From contig CALSRZ010000006.1 of the NCBI GenBank assembly GCA_943788895.1, positions 62,001-126,000 of the forward strand: a stretch of DNA of 64,000 nt, written 5' to 3'. A model generated the notes under the pieces. That model did no database searches and was not told the origin of the DNA. It saw only the letters and a program-made list of their open reading frames with translations. Source of the stretch: an uncultured Pseudomonadales bacterium. GTDB lineage: Bacteria > Pseudomonadota > Gammaproteobacteria > Pseudomonadales > Porticoccaceae. Of this stretch, positions 8,286 to 18,023 are shown piece by piece. A program made the position numbers and the translations under genes. Position 1 is the first letter of the stretch; every line of letters starts with the position of its first letter.

Positions 8286-8846
8286 CTACTTATCTTCGCC
8301 GGCACTCAATTGCGGCCATGCGGCGCGCAGATAGTGCACCATCGACCAGAGGGTAAGCGCTGCTGCGATATAGATTGCAATAAAGCCTAAAAGCGTCAAA
8401 AGTTCATGTTCCGGCTTGGCCGCCAGCAACACAGCAATAGCAACCATCTGCACCCAGGTCTTAACCTTGCCGATCATTGCCACGGCTACCGTGCCGCGAT
8501 AGCCCATCTCGGCCATCCATTCACGGAGTGCTGAAATCACAATCTCGCGACCGATAATCACAATAGCTGGCAGGGCAAACCATGGGGTCGCATGCACTTC
8601 CAACAACATCACCATTGCAGCCACTACAATCAATTTGTCGGCCACCGGATCGAGGAATGCACCAAAGGCTGTAATCAGGTTGTATTTGCGCGCCACATAA
8701 CCATCTACCCAGTCAGTGGCCGCCGCCAGGCCAAATATCGCTGCTGCCGCTAGGTTATGCAGTTCCCATGCGCTGTAGTAGACGATAATAAACACCGGAA
8801 TCAGGGCAATTCTCAGCAGGGTCAGGATATTGGGCAGGTTCCACAT
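8286..8846 (-). CDS. pgsA: CDP-diacylglycerol--glycerol-3-phosphate 3-phosphatidyltransferase
   Basis: This 186-residue inner-membrane enzyme makes phosphatidylglycerophosphate, the committed step to phosphatidylglycerol and cardiolipin. The CDP-alcohol phosphotransferase signature DG-x2-AR-x8-G-x3-D-x3-D appears as DGYVARKYNLITAFGAFLD followed by PVADK near residues 48-70. Several hydrophobic segments span the protein. It starts 68 bp after uvrC, giving the conserved uvrC-pgsA operon, with the tRNAs downstream. Confidence 0.95.
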   Translation of the reverse strand: MWNLPNILTLLRIALIPVFIIVYYSAWELHNLAAAAIFGLAAATDWVDGYVARKYNLITAFGAFLDPVADKLIVVAAMVMLLEVHATPWFALPAIVIIGREIVISALREWMAEMGYRGTVAVAMIGKVKTWVQMVAIAVLLAAKPEHELLTLLGFIAIYIAAALTLWSMVHYLRAAWPQLSAGEDK

Positions 8847-8914
8847 TCGGTTATCTTCTTATTTAATGACTTTGGGGCGGCTTTACTAACCGCATACAAT
8901 TATGTACCGCGAAC

Positions 8915-10738
8915 TTATTCATTATACAGTGCGCTGTAAATAGCATCAGCAACCTTTTTGCTGATATTCGGCACTTTCATCAAATCAGCGACACTGGCTT
9001 TCTTAACTTCCTGAATACCACCAAAGTGTTTTAACAGATCTCGCCGTCGGGTTGGCCCCACTCCCGGGATGCCCTCCAGCGGTGAAGTACGACGCTTTTT
9101 ATCGCGCCTTGCCTTATGACCGGTAATGGCAAAACGGTGCGCCTCATCGCGGATCTGCTGAATCAGATGCAATGCCGCCTGCTGGGGCCGGGCTATTACC
9201 TTGTTGTCCTGATCGGCTAAAATCAGGGTTTCCAGGCCCGGCTTTCTGGTCGTGCCCTTGGCCACCCCCAGAATCATCACGCCGACCACACCCAGATCAG
9301 CCAGCACATCTTTAGCAATTCCAATCTGACCCTTACCGCCATCAATCAGCAATATATCCGGCAGCTTGCCCTCGCCTTTCATCAGCCTTGTGTAACGACG
9401 ACGAATGGCTTGCTCCATCGCGGCATAGTCATCACCGCCGGTAATGCCTTCAATATTAAAGCGTCGATAATCGCTCTTCAGGGCGCCGTTGGAATCAAAT
9501 ACTACACAGCTAGCCACCACCGCCTCACCACTGCTATGGCTGATATCAAAACATTCTAGTCGCTGGGGTGTCTGCTCCAAACCTACGGTTTCACGCAGGG
9601 ATTCAAAACGCTGTTCAATGGTCTTTTTCGATGCCAGCTTGGCGGTCAGGTTCTGCTCGGCGGTTCGCTGAGCCAACTCAACCCACTTGGCGCGAAAGCC
9701 TCGTACCGAATCGCGAATTTCAAACTTGCGCCCCACCCTATCCTTTAGAGCCGCACAGAGAGTCTCAGCGCCTTCAACAGGTGCATTGACAATAATTTCC
9801 TTGGGCAGATCAGGCCGACCGGCACCATTCAGATAGAGATGAGGTAAAAATTCATCGAGCAGATCAGAAACCTGCTCCGCCAAAGGCGCCTTGGGGTAAT
9901 AGCTACGACTACCAAGAATCCGCCCCTGGCGAATATAGAGCATATGCACACAGGCCTGGCCATTATTCACAGCACCGGCAACCACATCCACCGTACCCTT
10001 GCCCTTCTCAATCATCTGCTCTGATTGCACTCTGCGCAGCGCAGAAATCTGATCGCGATGCTCGGCCGCTTTTTCAAATTGCAGATCACCCGAGGCGGCT
10101 TCCATCTCGACTTCCAGCTGCTTAAGCAACTTATCCGCCTTGCCATCCAAATAGAGCCGCGTTGACTCTACATCGGCGCTGTAGTCTTCCGCACTAACCA
10201 GATCGACACAGGGTGCGGTGCAGCGTTTAATTTGATATTGCAGGCAGGGCCGCGAACGGTTTTTAAAGAAGACATCCTCACACTGGCGCACCTTAAATGT
10301 CTTCTGCAGAAAGCTCATGCTTTCACGCACCGCATAGGCATTGGGAAAAGGCCCAAAGTAAGTGCCCTTGGCCTTTTTTGCACCGCGATGAAATGCCAGC
10401 CGTGGCCACTGATCACGATCGGAGAGAAAGATATAGGGGTAGCTCTTATCATCGCGCATCAAAATATTGTAGGGCGGATGATTTTGCTTAATCAGATTGT
10501 GTTCGAGAATCAATGCTTCGGTTTCTGTCTCAGTTACCGTGACATCTATTTTGGCGATACGCTTAACCAGCGCAGCTGTTTTCGGGGTTAAACCAGTTTT
10601 ACGAAAATAGCTGCTAACGCGGTTTTTAAGATTTTTGGCTTTGCCCACATAGAGTATCTGCCCCTCGCTATCAAACATCTGATAGATGCCCGGGCGAACA
10701 GTTAGGGATTTAAGGAGGGATTTGTAATCGAAAGCCAT
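8915..10738 (-). CDS. uvrC: UvrABC excinuclease subunit C
   Basis: UvrC makes both incisions in nucleotide excision repair. Seen in order: a GIY-YIG nuclease domain near the N-terminus (GIYQMF, YVGKAKNLKNR), a Cys cluster (CLQYQIKRCTAPC), a UVR motif that binds UvrB, an RNase H-like C-terminal nuclease (ECFDISHSSG, LLIDGGKGQ), and terminal helix-hairpin-helix motifs (LEGIPGVGP). I start at the ATG that begins MAFDYKSLLK, which lines up with E. coli UvrC and gives 607 residues. A GTG 36 bp upstream (10774) is also open. The spacing to pgsA suggests co-transcription. Confidence 0.94.
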   Translation of the reverse strand: MAFDYKSLLKSLTVRPGIYQMFDSEGQILYVGKAKNLKNRVSSYFRKTGLTPKTAALVKRIAKIDVTVTETETEALILEHNLIKQNHPPYNILMRDDKSYPYIFLSDRDQWPRLAFHRGAKKAKGTYFGPFPNAYAVRESMSFLQKTFKVRQCEDVFFKNRSRPCLQYQIKRCTAPCVDLVSAEDYSADVESTRLYLDGKADKLLKQLEVEMEAASGDLQFEKAAEHRDQISALRRVQSEQMIEKGKGTVDVVAGAVNNGQACVHMLYIRQGRILGSRSYYPKAPLAEQVSDLLDEFLPHLYLNGAGRPDLPKEIIVNAPVEGAETLCAALKDRVGRKFEIRDSVRGFRAKWVELAQRTAEQNLTAKLASKKTIEQRFESLRETVGLEQTPQRLECFDISHSSGEAVVASCVVFDSNGALKSDYRRFNIEGITGGDDYAAMEQAIRRRYTRLMKGEGKLPDILLIDGGKGQIGIAKDVLADLGVVGVMILGVAKGTTRKPGLETLILADQDNKVIARPQQAALHLIQQIRDEAHRFAITGHKARRDKKRRTSPLEGIPGVGPTRRRDLLKHFGGIQEVKKASVADLMKVPNISKKVADAIYSALYNE

Positions 10739-10878
10739 AGGCAATTGTAACGTTTTTAAACCCAGTTGGATCACTGTAATCTTATTTTACTGATTAACGG
10801 ACTTTTCCACTCAGGGATTCTATAATCGCAGCCTGATTAAACACCAAGCTCTATAGCTATTTATAACCAATAAATAAA

Positions 10879-11856
10879 ATGCCTTTAAATAGAAAATTCT
10901 GTGTAGCCCCCATGCTCGACTGGACTGATCGCCACTGTCGCTTTTTTATGCGCCTGATCAGTCAGCATGCGATTCTCTATACCGAGATGATTACCACTGG
11001 AGCAATTATCCATGGCGATACCCACCGCCACCTGCAGATGGACGCTTTTGAGCACCCGGTGGCCCTGCAACTGGGTGGCAGTAATCCAGGTGACCTGGCC
11101 AAGGCCTGTGTGCTGGCCAGTCAGTATGATTATGCAGAGATCAACCTAAACTGTGGCTGCCCCAGCGATCGGGTGCAGAATGGGATGTTTGGCGCGGTGA
11201 TGATGAAAAATGCTCAGGTCACTGCCGACTGCATCGCAGCTATGCAGGATGCGGTGGATCTGCCAATTACGGTAAAGCACCGAATTGGCGTGGATGACTT
11301 TGATAGCTATGAGTTTCTTTGCGAGTTTGTCGATACGGTAGCCAAGACTGGCTGCGAGACTTTTTTAGTTCATGCGCGCAAGGCTTGGCTGAAAGGTCTC
11401 AGCCCAAAACAGAATCGTGAGGTGCCGGAATTAAACTATGACCGCGTCTATCAGCTGAAAAAAGATTTCCCTCATCTGGAGATTATTATCAATGGCGGGA
11501 TCACTACCCTCGAGCAGTCCAGTGAGCATTTAAAACACCTCGACGGGGTGATGATCGGGCGCGAGGCCTATACCAATCCATACTTGCTGGCTAGCGTAGA
11601 TCAATTTATCTATGGCAGCGACAATCCGCTAAAAACACGTGAAAAAGTTGCTGAAGAGTTTCTTAAATACGTGGATAATGAGCTGTCCAAAGGCACCAAG
11701 TTAAGTGCTATGACCCGCCATATTTTAGGTCTGTTCCACGGGATGCCCGGAGCACGCCAATACAGGCGACATATCAGCGAAAACGCACATAAACCCTCGG
11801 CCGGTATTGAGGTTTTAACCAGTGCATTAGAAAAGACATCTGGAGTAAAAGGTTAA
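10879..11856 (+). CDS. dusA: tRNA-dihydrouridine(20/20a) synthase DusA
   Basis: This 325-residue FMN enzyme reduces U20/U20a in the tRNA D-loop. The TIM barrel begins [17 protein letters not shown], and the catalytic cysteine is in [17 protein letters not shown] flavin-phosphate segment ([15 protein letters not shown]) follows. Length and motifs fit DusA rather than DusB or DusC. It is divergent from uvrC, with about 104 bp between them. Its stop overlaps the tal start by one base. Confidence 0.94.
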   Translation: MPLNRKFCVAPMLDWTDRHCRFFMRLISQHAILYTEMITTGAIIHGDTHRHLQMDAFEHPVALQLGGSNPGDLAKACVLASQYDYAEINLNCGCPSDRVQNGMFGAVMMKNAQVTADCIAAMQDAVDLPITVKHRIGVDDFDSYEFLCEFVDTVAKTGCETFLVHARKAWLKGLSPKQNREVPELNYDRVYQLKKDFPHLEIIINGGITTLEQSSEHLKHLDGVMIGREAYTNPYLLASVDQFIYGSDNPLKTREKVAEEFLKYVDNELSKGTKLSAMTRHILGLFHGMPGARQYRRHISENAHKPSAGIEVLTSALEKTSGVKG

Positions 11857-12821
11857 TGAGCAACAACAAAAGTAAACTTGCCCAATTAAAAGAGATAACC
11901 ACCGTAGTAGCAGATACCGGTGATTTTGATGCAATTGCGCAATATTCACCCGAGGATGCCACCACCAATCCTTCCCTGCTGTTAAAAGCGGCCCAGATGC
12001 CTGCCTATCGCGGCCTTGTCGACTCTATTGTTGCCGACACTATGAGTGGTCGCCAGTCGAGTGATGAGCAGGTTGCAGACTGTATGGATAGACTGGCTGT
12101 GGGTTTTGGTGAAAAGATTCTTGAGCAAATTCCGGGTCGCGTCTCTACCGAAGTTGATGCCCGCCTCTCCTTTGATGCCGAGGCTTCGATTGCCAAGGCC
12201 CGTCACCTGATCAATCTCTATGAGCAGGCAGGTATAGGTAAAGAGCGCGTTCTAATTAAAATGGCTTCTACCTGGGAAGGTATTCGCGCTGCTGAGCAGC
12301 TTGAGAAAGAAGGTATTAACTGTAACCTGACTCTGCTGTTTAACTTTACTCAGGCTGTGGCTGCGGCAGATGCGGGCGCATTTTTGATCTCGCCGTTTGT
12401 TGGCAGAATTCTCGACTGGTATAAAAACTCTACTGGTCTTACTGAGTATGCACCGGCGGATGATCCCGGTGTGCAGTCGGTGACCCGTATCTATAATTAC
12501 TACAAGCAGACTGGCTACAACACTGTAGTGATGGGCGCGAGCTTTAGAAATACTGAAGAGATTACCGAGTTGGCTGGCTGTGACCGCTTAACTATCAGCC
12601 CGCAGTTATTGCAGGCGCTGGATGATGACTACGGTTCACTTGAGCGCAAGCTTGATCCCGCCAATACGGGTTCAAAAATTCACTACCAGCTGGGTGATGA
12701 GAGCAACTTCCGCTTTGAGCTCAATCAGGATGCGATGGCTACGGAGAAACTGGCAGAAGGTATCCGCGGTTTTGTTGCTGACCAGATCAAGCTGGAAAGC
12801 TGGTTAAAAGATCTTAACTAA
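11856..12821 (+). CDS. tal: Transaldolase
   Basis: This 321-residue transaldolase of the non-oxidative pentose phosphate pathway has the Schiff-base lysine in the motif [16 protein letters not shown]. The N-terminal signature DATTNPSLL and the [11 protein letters not shown] strand are present. Length matches E. coli TalB (317). The ATG overlaps the dusA stop, and its own stop overlaps the ATG of the following TerB-like gene. These three genes look like one translationally coupled operon. Confidence 0.95.
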   Translation: MSNNKSKLAQLKEITTVVADTGDFDAIAQYSPEDATTNPSLLLKAAQMPAYRGLVDSIVADTMSGRQSSDEQVADCMDRLAVGFGEKILEQIPGRVSTEVDARLSFDAEASIAKARHLINLYEQAGIGKERVLIKMASTWEGIRAAEQLEKEGINCNLTLLFNFTQAVAAADAGAFLISPFVGRILDWYKNSTGLTEYAPADDPGVQSVTRIYNYYKQTGYNTVVMGASFRNTEEITELAGCDRLTISPQLLQALDDDYGSLERKLDPANTGSKIHYQLGDESNFRFELNQDAMATEKLAEGIRGFVADQIKLESWLKDLN

Positions 12822-13267
12822 TGATTGATAAGATTAAGGCGTTCTTTGCCAAGAATGTTATTGAGGCCGATGATAGCTCTCTGAGTGGCGAGCAACTCGC
12901 CACTGCAGCCCTGCTGATTGAAGTGATGGTTATCGATGGCAATCTTGGTGAGGATGAGCTGACCTCAATTAGCAAGACCCTTGCCGAGATGTTGGAAATT
13001 AGTACTGAGCAGGTGGATGAGCTAATTTTGCTGTCTCGAGATGAGGTGGCTGATGCCACGTCGCTGTATCAGTTTACCCGTGAGATCAATGCCCACTTCG
13101 ACCACGACAAAAAGATCGATCTGATGACCGCGATGTGGCGGGTGGCGTTTGCCGATGGCCATCTGGATAAGCACGAGGAAGGGATTATTCGTCGGGTGGC
13201 GGATCTGCTACATATTCGCCACAGTGAATATATCAAGTGTAAATTGACGGCCCGAGATCAGGCCTGA
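12821..13267 (+). CDS. TerB-like (DjlA/TerB superfamily) protein
   Basis: This 148-residue, all-helical acidic protein has the TerB-fold pattern of two pseudo-repeats with conserved acidic turns: EVMVIDGNLGEDEL and VAFADGHLDKHEEGIIRRVADLL. It is soluble with no signal peptide. TerB-type domains are linked to tellurite resistance and metal binding, but stand-alone copies like this have no established function. It is coupled to tal by a start/stop overlap. A hairpin with arms CAATAATC/GATTATTG (13275-13292) lies between it and the convergent STAS gene. Confidence 0.75.
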   Translation: MIDKIKAFFAKNVIEADDSSLSGEQLATAALLIEVMVIDGNLGEDELTSISKTLAEMLEISTEQVDELILLSRDEVADATSLYQFTREINAHFDHDKKIDLMTAMWRVAFADGHLDKHEEGIIRRVADLLHIRHSEYIKCKLTARDQA

Positions 13268-13286
13268 TACGCCTCAATAATCGGGA

Positions 13287-13772
13287 TTATTGATCCGCTT
13301 CAAGAGCCCGAATCAGGTCGGTAAACTCTTTGCTGTTATCAGGGTTAAGCTCCATTAACAGCTTGTGCGCCTCGACTACCTGGCGACGTATTTCATCCAC
13401 TTCTGAACTCACCGATTCGATACTGTGCAGCTCTGCATCAATGGCTGGTACTTCCTGAATAATATCGAAGATCTCATCAAAGCCCATACAGTCCAGGGTG
13501 CGCAGAATGCTTTGGTTCTGACAGAAGACCTGGACATTGATACCGTACTCTTTGCGACAGTACATGCCCAGCTTGGCCATCAGCCCGAGTGTGGTGCTAT
13601 CCAGACCCTCAGCCTCAAGCATATCGACAACCACTTTCTTGACATCATGACTGCCAAAGATGGTTTCCATATGGCGGTTTAATGATCCACAGAGGGTTAC
13701 CCGAACATCGCCTAAAAATTTGAGCAGGTAGTTGCCCTGATTATCGGAGACCAGAATCTTTCCCGCGCTCAT
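13287..13772 (-). CDS. STAS-domain anti-sigma-factor antagonist (HsbA-like)
   Basis: A STAS domain occupies about residues 10-100 of this 161-residue protein. The phosphorylatable serine is probably in GLDSTTLGLMAKLG. A helical C-terminal extension (VDEIRRQVVEAHKLLMELN) follows. It directly follows the PP2C-response-regulator gene with no gap, matching the P. aeruginosa HsbR-HsbA pair of the HptB pathway. By analogy it would be dephosphorylated by that phosphatase to switch an anti-sigma or diguanylate cyclase partner. Naming after HsbA is by organisation, not proven function. Confidence 0.78.
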   Translation of the reverse strand: MSAGKILVSDNQGNYLLKFLGDVRVTLCGSLNRHMETIFGSHDVKKVVVDMLEAEGLDSTTLGLMAKLGMYCRKEYGINVQVFCQNQSILRTLDCMGFDEIFDIIQEVPAIDAELHSIESVSSEVDEIRRQVVEAHKLLMELNPDNSKEFTDLIRALEADQ

Positions 13773-14957
13773 CTACATGCCTCTCGTCAGCAGCAGGACG
13801 GAGATATCGTCTTGGGGGGCTTCGACAGTATCGACAGAGAGCGACTCTTTTAACTTCTCGATATTATCAGAGCTGGTGGCCAGGTAACTGAGCAGGGTCT
13901 GTTCCTTATCAGCAATCTCTTTGTCGGGTATTAAATCGAAGACACCATCGGAGAGCAGTACAAAGGCAAATTTTTCCGGCAGGGTCATCTCTTCAACAAC
14001 CCAGGAGGCATCTTCAAAGATACCGGCGGGCTTGCCCTTTCCAGGGAGATACTCGGCATGGCCCTCGGTAACCAGAATTGGCGATGGCTGCTGGGCACCC
14101 ACTACATAACGCAATTTACTGGTCTCTGTATCCAGGGATCCGGCAACGATGGTCAGATGCTTGCCGAGACCTGTGGCCAGCAGCTGATTGTTTATATGTT
14201 CAACCAACCCTTCAGGTGCCTGTGCCAGCGCCACATAGTCTTGTTCCAGCTGGTGACGGCGGATTACCCGGCCAATCATAAAGCGCAGCAGAACGGTAAC
14301 AAATGCCGAGGAGGCACCGTGGCCGGAGACATCGGCAAAGTAAAACAGCAGGTAGCGGCCAAGGACAAAGTTATAGCCGACAAAGTCGCCACTTAAATAG
14401 AGTGATGGGGTGATCGAGTGAGAGATTTCATAGTCACCAAACTTTAATGGGCTCTCTGGCATCAGGCTCTTCTGCACTTCGAGCCCGGCCATCTGGTCCT
14501 GCTTTAGTAGCCGTAAGCTCTCCTGCAGTTCGAGATTGGTTTTTTCCAGTTCGCTGCGATAGAGCCTTTTTTGCAGGCGCGATTCTGCGCGTCGGTCAAT
14601 GCGCTGCAGGGTAGCTTTAATTTTCTCTTCGCTGGGCTCAGGAAAGACCACATCGGCAACGCCGAGACGAAAGTATTCGGCAATATTCTCAATACCCGCT
14701 TCGCTGAGTGCAACAATGACCAGGTATTTAGTGGCCATCACTTGCAGCTGTTCGCGCTGACTGTCGGTTTCCAGAGGAGTGTTTTCAGAGCTGATAACCA
14801 CTGGTTGAATCAGTGGGTCGGAGCAGAGGCTGGCTATGGATTGGTAATTTTGCGCCGCCGCAGTCTCCCGGCCAAGGGATTGGAGACTGTGACCTAAACT
14901 TTGCACCCTGGGTTCATTTCCATTGAGGAAAATAATCAGGCTTGATGCTTTACTCAT
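13773..14957 (-). CDS. Response regulator with PP2C-type phosphatase domain (HsbR/RssB-like)
   Basis: This 394-residue protein has an N-terminal receiver-like domain (LIIFLNGN..., PVVISSENTP, GVADVVFPEP), a coiled coil at about residues 110-150, and a C-terminal SpoIIE/PP2C phosphatase. Phosphatase motifs are FYFADVSGHGASSAF and FVLLSDGVFDLI, which hold the metal-binding aspartates. The expected substrate is the STAS protein encoded directly downstream. I start at the ATG of MSKASS; an ATG 33 bp upstream is possible. The usual phospho-acceptor Asp of the receiver is not obvious (GNEPRV, SSENT), so it may not be classically phosphorylated. Confidence 0.82.
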   Translation of the reverse strand: MSKASSLIIFLNGNEPRVQSLGHSLQSLGRETAAAQNYQSIASLCSDPLIQPVVISSENTPLETDSQREQLQVMATKYLVIVALSEAGIENIAEYFRLGVADVVFPEPSEEKIKATLQRIDRRAESRLQKRLYRSELEKTNLELQESLRLLKQDQMAGLEVQKSLMPESPLKFGDYEISHSITPSLYLSGDFVGYNFVLGRYLLFYFADVSGHGASSAFVTVLLRFMIGRVIRRHQLEQDYVALAQAPEGLVEHINNQLLATGLGKHLTIVAGSLDTETSKLRYVVGAQQPSPILVTEGHAEYLPGKGKPAGIFEDASWVVEEMTLPEKFAFVLLSDGVFDLIPDKEIADKEQTLLSYLATSSDNIEKLKESLSVDTVEAPQDDISVLLLTRGM

Positions 14958-15124
14958 CGCAAACCTGTCTTGTGCATTGGGCCAGCTCAAACTTGCCAGA
15001 GTCGCGCTGGTTAAAATCAGGCACCATTGGGCGCCAATAGAGTACTGCTTTTATCATTATTAGGTGTTCCAAATCGAGTCCTATCAGTTATTGATAGGGC
15101 TCTGATGAAATTTATCGTCTGCTA

Positions 15125-15823
15125 TTAATAATCTTCAAAATCACCGAAATCGTCTTCTATTGCACCGTCGTTGACCAGGTATCTGTTGCGCTGCAAATAG
15201 ACATCTCGAACAAACAGATATTTGTCGCCAGAGATAACCCGGTCAATCTCGAGCAGGCTGGCTCTTTTGGCCAGCAGATCAACACCCCTGGCAGCATTTC
15301 GAGTTCTGACATCATCTACGTAAGAAAATGGACTGGTTATACTGTCGACGAATTTACTCGGGGCATCCCTCAATGTCGACGGGCCTATAAGCGGCAGCAT
15401 CAGGTAAGGACCTTCACCAACACCCCAGACTGCCAGTGTCTGACCAAAATCTTCGCCATCACTTTTTTCCAGACCGGCGCGCTGGGCAACATCGAAAAGG
15501 CCGCCGATGCCTATAGTTGTATTGATCAGGAAGCGTCCACTGTCATGGGCTGCCTGACCAAATTTTCCCTGTAAAAGATCGTTGAGCACGTTGGTCACTT
15601 CATCGAGGTTGCCAAAAAAATTATCAACGCCTTTCTCCAGGGGATTTGGCATCACAGTTTTGTAGGCCACTGCAGCCGGACGCAGGGCGTATTGGTCGAG
15701 ACGATCATTGACAGTGAAAATCTTGCGATTGAGATTTTCAAATCTGTCATCATCAGCAAAAACCGGTATTGCCACCAATCCCGAAAGAATTACAGCAACT
15801 GCTGCCAAGCTTATCTTTTTCAT
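15125..15823 (-). CDS. mlaA: MlaA/VacJ family phospholipid-transport protein lacking a lipobox
   Basis: This 232-residue protein carries MlaA motifs: FENLNRKIFTVND, FGNLDEVTNVLNDLLQGK, GRFLINTTIGIGGLFD, DFGQTLAVWGVGEGPYLMLP and GPSTLRD. MlaA with OmpC removes misplaced phospholipids from the outer leaflet and passes them to MlaC. Typical MlaA is a lipoprotein. Here the leader ends GLVAIPVFADDDRF with no cysteine, so signal peptidase I cleavage after AFA-like VFA is predicted. No other mla genes are adjacent. It is probably monocistronic, with a 97-bp gap to the next gene. Confidence 0.88.
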   Translation of the reverse strand: MKKISLAAVAVILSGLVAIPVFADDDRFENLNRKIFTVNDRLDQYALRPAAVAYKTVMPNPLEKGVDNFFGNLDEVTNVLNDLLQGKFGQAAHDSGRFLINTTIGIGGLFDVAQRAGLEKSDGEDFGQTLAVWGVGEGPYLMLPLIGPSTLRDAPSKFVDSITSPFSYVDDVRTRNAARGVDLLAKRASLLEIDRVISGDKYLFVRDVYLQRNRYLVNDGAIEDDFGDFEDY

Positions 15824-15920
15824 AAATTTACTCGCAAATCGTTTGCATATTTATATATCGAGGCATTCTACTGCTCAATGTGAGCCGCGTACACAGCCTG
15901 AGGGACTTGAGGATAAAAAA

Positions 15921-16682
15921 TTAATGGAATCCGCAAATAATATCTTTACTGCGCAACTGTAATAGTAGATCAAGGCCGAATTGAAGCAAGGCCTGAGGAT
16001 TGGGATGATTGAGTTCAGAGGCCAATTTAAGCAGCGCCTCTCGACCTGAGAGGTTCTCTTCGCGAAATATTTCCAGCAGACGGCTGGTGGTGGCATTGGT
16101 TTCAAGAAAGCCTATTTGTAGTGCGCGATTGCGATAGACAATAAGATGGGTCGGGACAGCCTGATCCGCTGTCGGTTGAAATTCCGGGCCTATCATCTGC
16201 ACCTGGTAGTTGTAGCTTAGGGGCCAGGCAAGCGGTGAAACGATCGGCCGGTCGGCGAGTAGATCGCCGTCACTTTTAGCGTTGGGAAATTCCACTGTTG
16301 AGGTGTCCAGCGCCAGCTCTACCCATTCATAATGGGCCAGCTCGAGAAGAAACCCGGGGTCGCTTTCCAGGGGCTCACGCTCATTTTGCAAATAGTCGAA
16401 AAATTCGCTGCCTATTTGCAAAAAATAAGGACTGTGGCTCTGGTGATGGTGGATAAAGTCGCGAACCATCGCTGTCCACTGCTCTGGATCGGTAATGGAT
16501 TTAAGGATTGGAAAGCCATTGGCGACGAAGGTCTGGATATTATTAAAAAACAGGTTGCGGTAGATATCCATGCGGCGATCTTCGATTCCCTGAGGCGCTG
16601 GATTGCTCTCGGGGCTACGGATATGGGCAGCAAACTCTATCTGCGCCTGTTGAAAGGATGGCCTTTGGGAATCACTGGTCAT
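15921..16682 (-). CDS. hvfC: HvfC/BufC-type DUF2063 partner of MNIO enzyme
   Basis: This 253-residue protein is of the DUF2063 (putative DNA-binding by name only) family. The conserved N-terminal pattern is MDIYRNLFFNNIQTFVANGF and SPYFLQIGSEFFDYL. These proteins act as substrate-recognition partners of DUF692/MNIO enzymes, binding the precursor leader. Its ATG overlaps the stop of the MNIO gene by 4 bp, so the two are coupled. Third and last gene of the operon; no DoxX-type (BufD) gene follows. Confidence 0.88.
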   Translation of the reverse strand: MTSDSQRPSFQQAQIEFAAHIRSPESNPAPQGIEDRRMDIYRNLFFNNIQTFVANGFPILKSITDPEQWTAMVRDFIHHHQSHSPYFLQIGSEFFDYLQNEREPLESDPGFLLELAHYEWVELALDTSTVEFPNAKSDGDLLADRPIVSPLAWPLSYNYQVQMIGPEFQPTADQAVPTHLIVYRNRALQIGFLETNATTSRLLEIFREENLSGREALLKLASELNHPNPQALLQFGLDLLLQLRSKDIICGFH

Positions 16683-17557
16683 GCCTTGTTACCTGCTAAG
16701 GCTTGCTGACCGGCGTACCTGGCCTGGCGCACTGTTATCTGTTCGACTTCTTTAAGCAGCTCTTCGACCGGAGGGATATTAAAGTCTCGCTCCAACAGTG
16801 TCGGAAATGCGCCAAATTTCGCGTAGGCGGCATCGAGGAGATCCCAGACCGGATCAATCACATCGGCACCATGGGTGTCGACGCGCAGGTCTTCGGCTTC
16901 GTCGAAATGGCCGGCAATATGACCATAGGCAATACGCTCGCCGGGCAGTGCCTTAAGGAATTCGAGGGGGTCGTAGCTGTGGTTAATACTGTTGACGTAA
17001 ATATTGTTTACATCGAGCAGCAGCTTGCAGTCGGCTTTTTCCAGCACTGCATTGGTAAAGTCGATCTCTGACATCTCCTGCTGAGGCGCTGCATAGTAGG
17101 AGACATTCTCCATGGCGATACGCTGGCCGAGAAAATCCTGTATCTGCAGTATGCGCTCAGCCACATAGTCGACAGCCTCTTCGGTAAAGGGTATGGGCAT
17201 CAGGTCGTAGAGATGACCACTGTCGCTGCAATAGCTTAGATGTTCTGTGTAGCAGCGTATGGAGTGTTCAGCCATAAAGGCCTTAATGGCTTTTAATAGA
17301 TCCCAATCGAGTGGTGAGGGGGAACCTATTGAGAGGGAGAGTCCGTGGAGGACAAAGGGAAACTTTTCGGTGTATTCTCTAAACGCCGCACCGTAGCGGC
17401 CACCGACATCAATCCAGTTTTCCGGCGCAACCTCCATAAACTGAACCTGTTCTGGGGACACAGAAGAAAGCGGGCCACAAAGTGCCCGCCTTAATCCCAA
17501 ACCCGCACCCTGAACAGGGTAGCTTTGTGTTTTTTCAAGCATTGATTCTGATGGCAT
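16679..17557 (-). CDS. hvfB: HvfB/BufB-type MNIO (DUF692) RiPP-modifying multinuclear iron oxidase
   Basis: This 292-residue TIM-barrel enzyme carries the DUF692 metal ligands in order: FVLHGLSLSIGS, YTEHLSY, IAMENVSYY, LLLDVNNIYVN, IAYGHIAGH, VDTHG and LLERDFNIP. MNIO enzymes use a di- or tri-iron centre and O2 to convert cysteines of precursor peptides into oxazolone/thioamide or thiooxazole groups. The adjacent precursor has eight EGKCG motifs, the substrate type described for HvfA. It lies 22 bp downstream of that gene and overlaps the DUF2063 gene. Confidence 0.92.
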   Translation of the reverse strand: MPSESMLEKTQSYPVQGAGLGLRRALCGPLSSVSPEQVQFMEVAPENWIDVGGRYGAAFREYTEKFPFVLHGLSLSIGSPSPLDWDLLKAIKAFMAEHSIRCYTEHLSYCSDSGHLYDLMPIPFTEEAVDYVAERILQIQDFLGQRIAMENVSYYAAPQQEMSEIDFTNAVLEKADCKLLLDVNNIYVNSINHSYDPLEFLKALPGERIAYGHIAGHFDEAEDLRVDTHGADVIDPVWDLLDAAYAKFGAFPTLLERDFNIPPVEELLKEVEQITVRQARYAGQQALAGNKA

Positions 17558-17579
17558 TAAAAGCTGGCTTTTAAGCTAG

Positions 17580-17927
17580 TTAAGCAGCGCCGCCACATTT
17601 GCCTTCGCCGCACTTACCTTCAGCATCAGCTTTGCTTTCGCCACATTTGCCTTCGCCGCACTTGCCTTCAGACTCGGCCTTACCTTCACCACATTTGCCT
17701 TCGCCGCACTTGCCTTCAGAGTGAGCTTTTCCTTCTCCGCACTTACCTTCACCACATTTGCCCTCGGCGTGACCGTCGGCAAGGTTGTAGCCTGAGCGCA
17801 ACTCGTCGGCTTGGAAGGGGTTTTCAGCGGCGAACGCTGGTGATGAGATTGCTGCAGTGGCGAGGAATGCTGCACTTAGTGCTGTTGCTGTTGCCTTAGC
17901 CAAGGGTTTGATATTTTGTTTATTCAT
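17580..17927 (-). CDS. hvfA: HvfA-type EGKCG-repeat RiPP precursor (metal-binding, secreted)
   Basis: This is a 115-residue precursor. A Sec signal peptide (MNKQNIKPLAK... ending SSPAFA-AENPF) is followed by a short leader (FQADELRSGYNLADGHA). Four 16-residue repeats follow, each starting with two adjacent EGKCG units and then EGKAxS-like spacers, so there are eight EGKCG motifs and eight cysteines; the last repeat ends GKCGGAA. I start at the ATG at 17925-17927, with GGAG 8 nt upstream. In the related bufferin/HvfA families the cysteines are modified by the MNIO enzyme and the product binds copper or other metals in the periplasm. First gene of the operon behind a sigma-E-like promoter. Confidence 0.92.
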   Translation of the reverse strand: MNKQNIKPLAKATATALSAAFLATAAISSPAFAAENPFQADELRSGYNLADGHAEGKCGEGKCGEGKAHSEGKCGEGKCGEGKAESEGKCGEGKCGESKADAEGKCGEGKCGGAA

Positions 17928-18023
17928 TAGACTTTCTCCATGTGTTAGTAATAGCTGGTTAATCATTTACTAGGCATTCAATTTTTACCTGCACCCCATT
18001 CCAAGTTAATTTTGGGATGCTGT

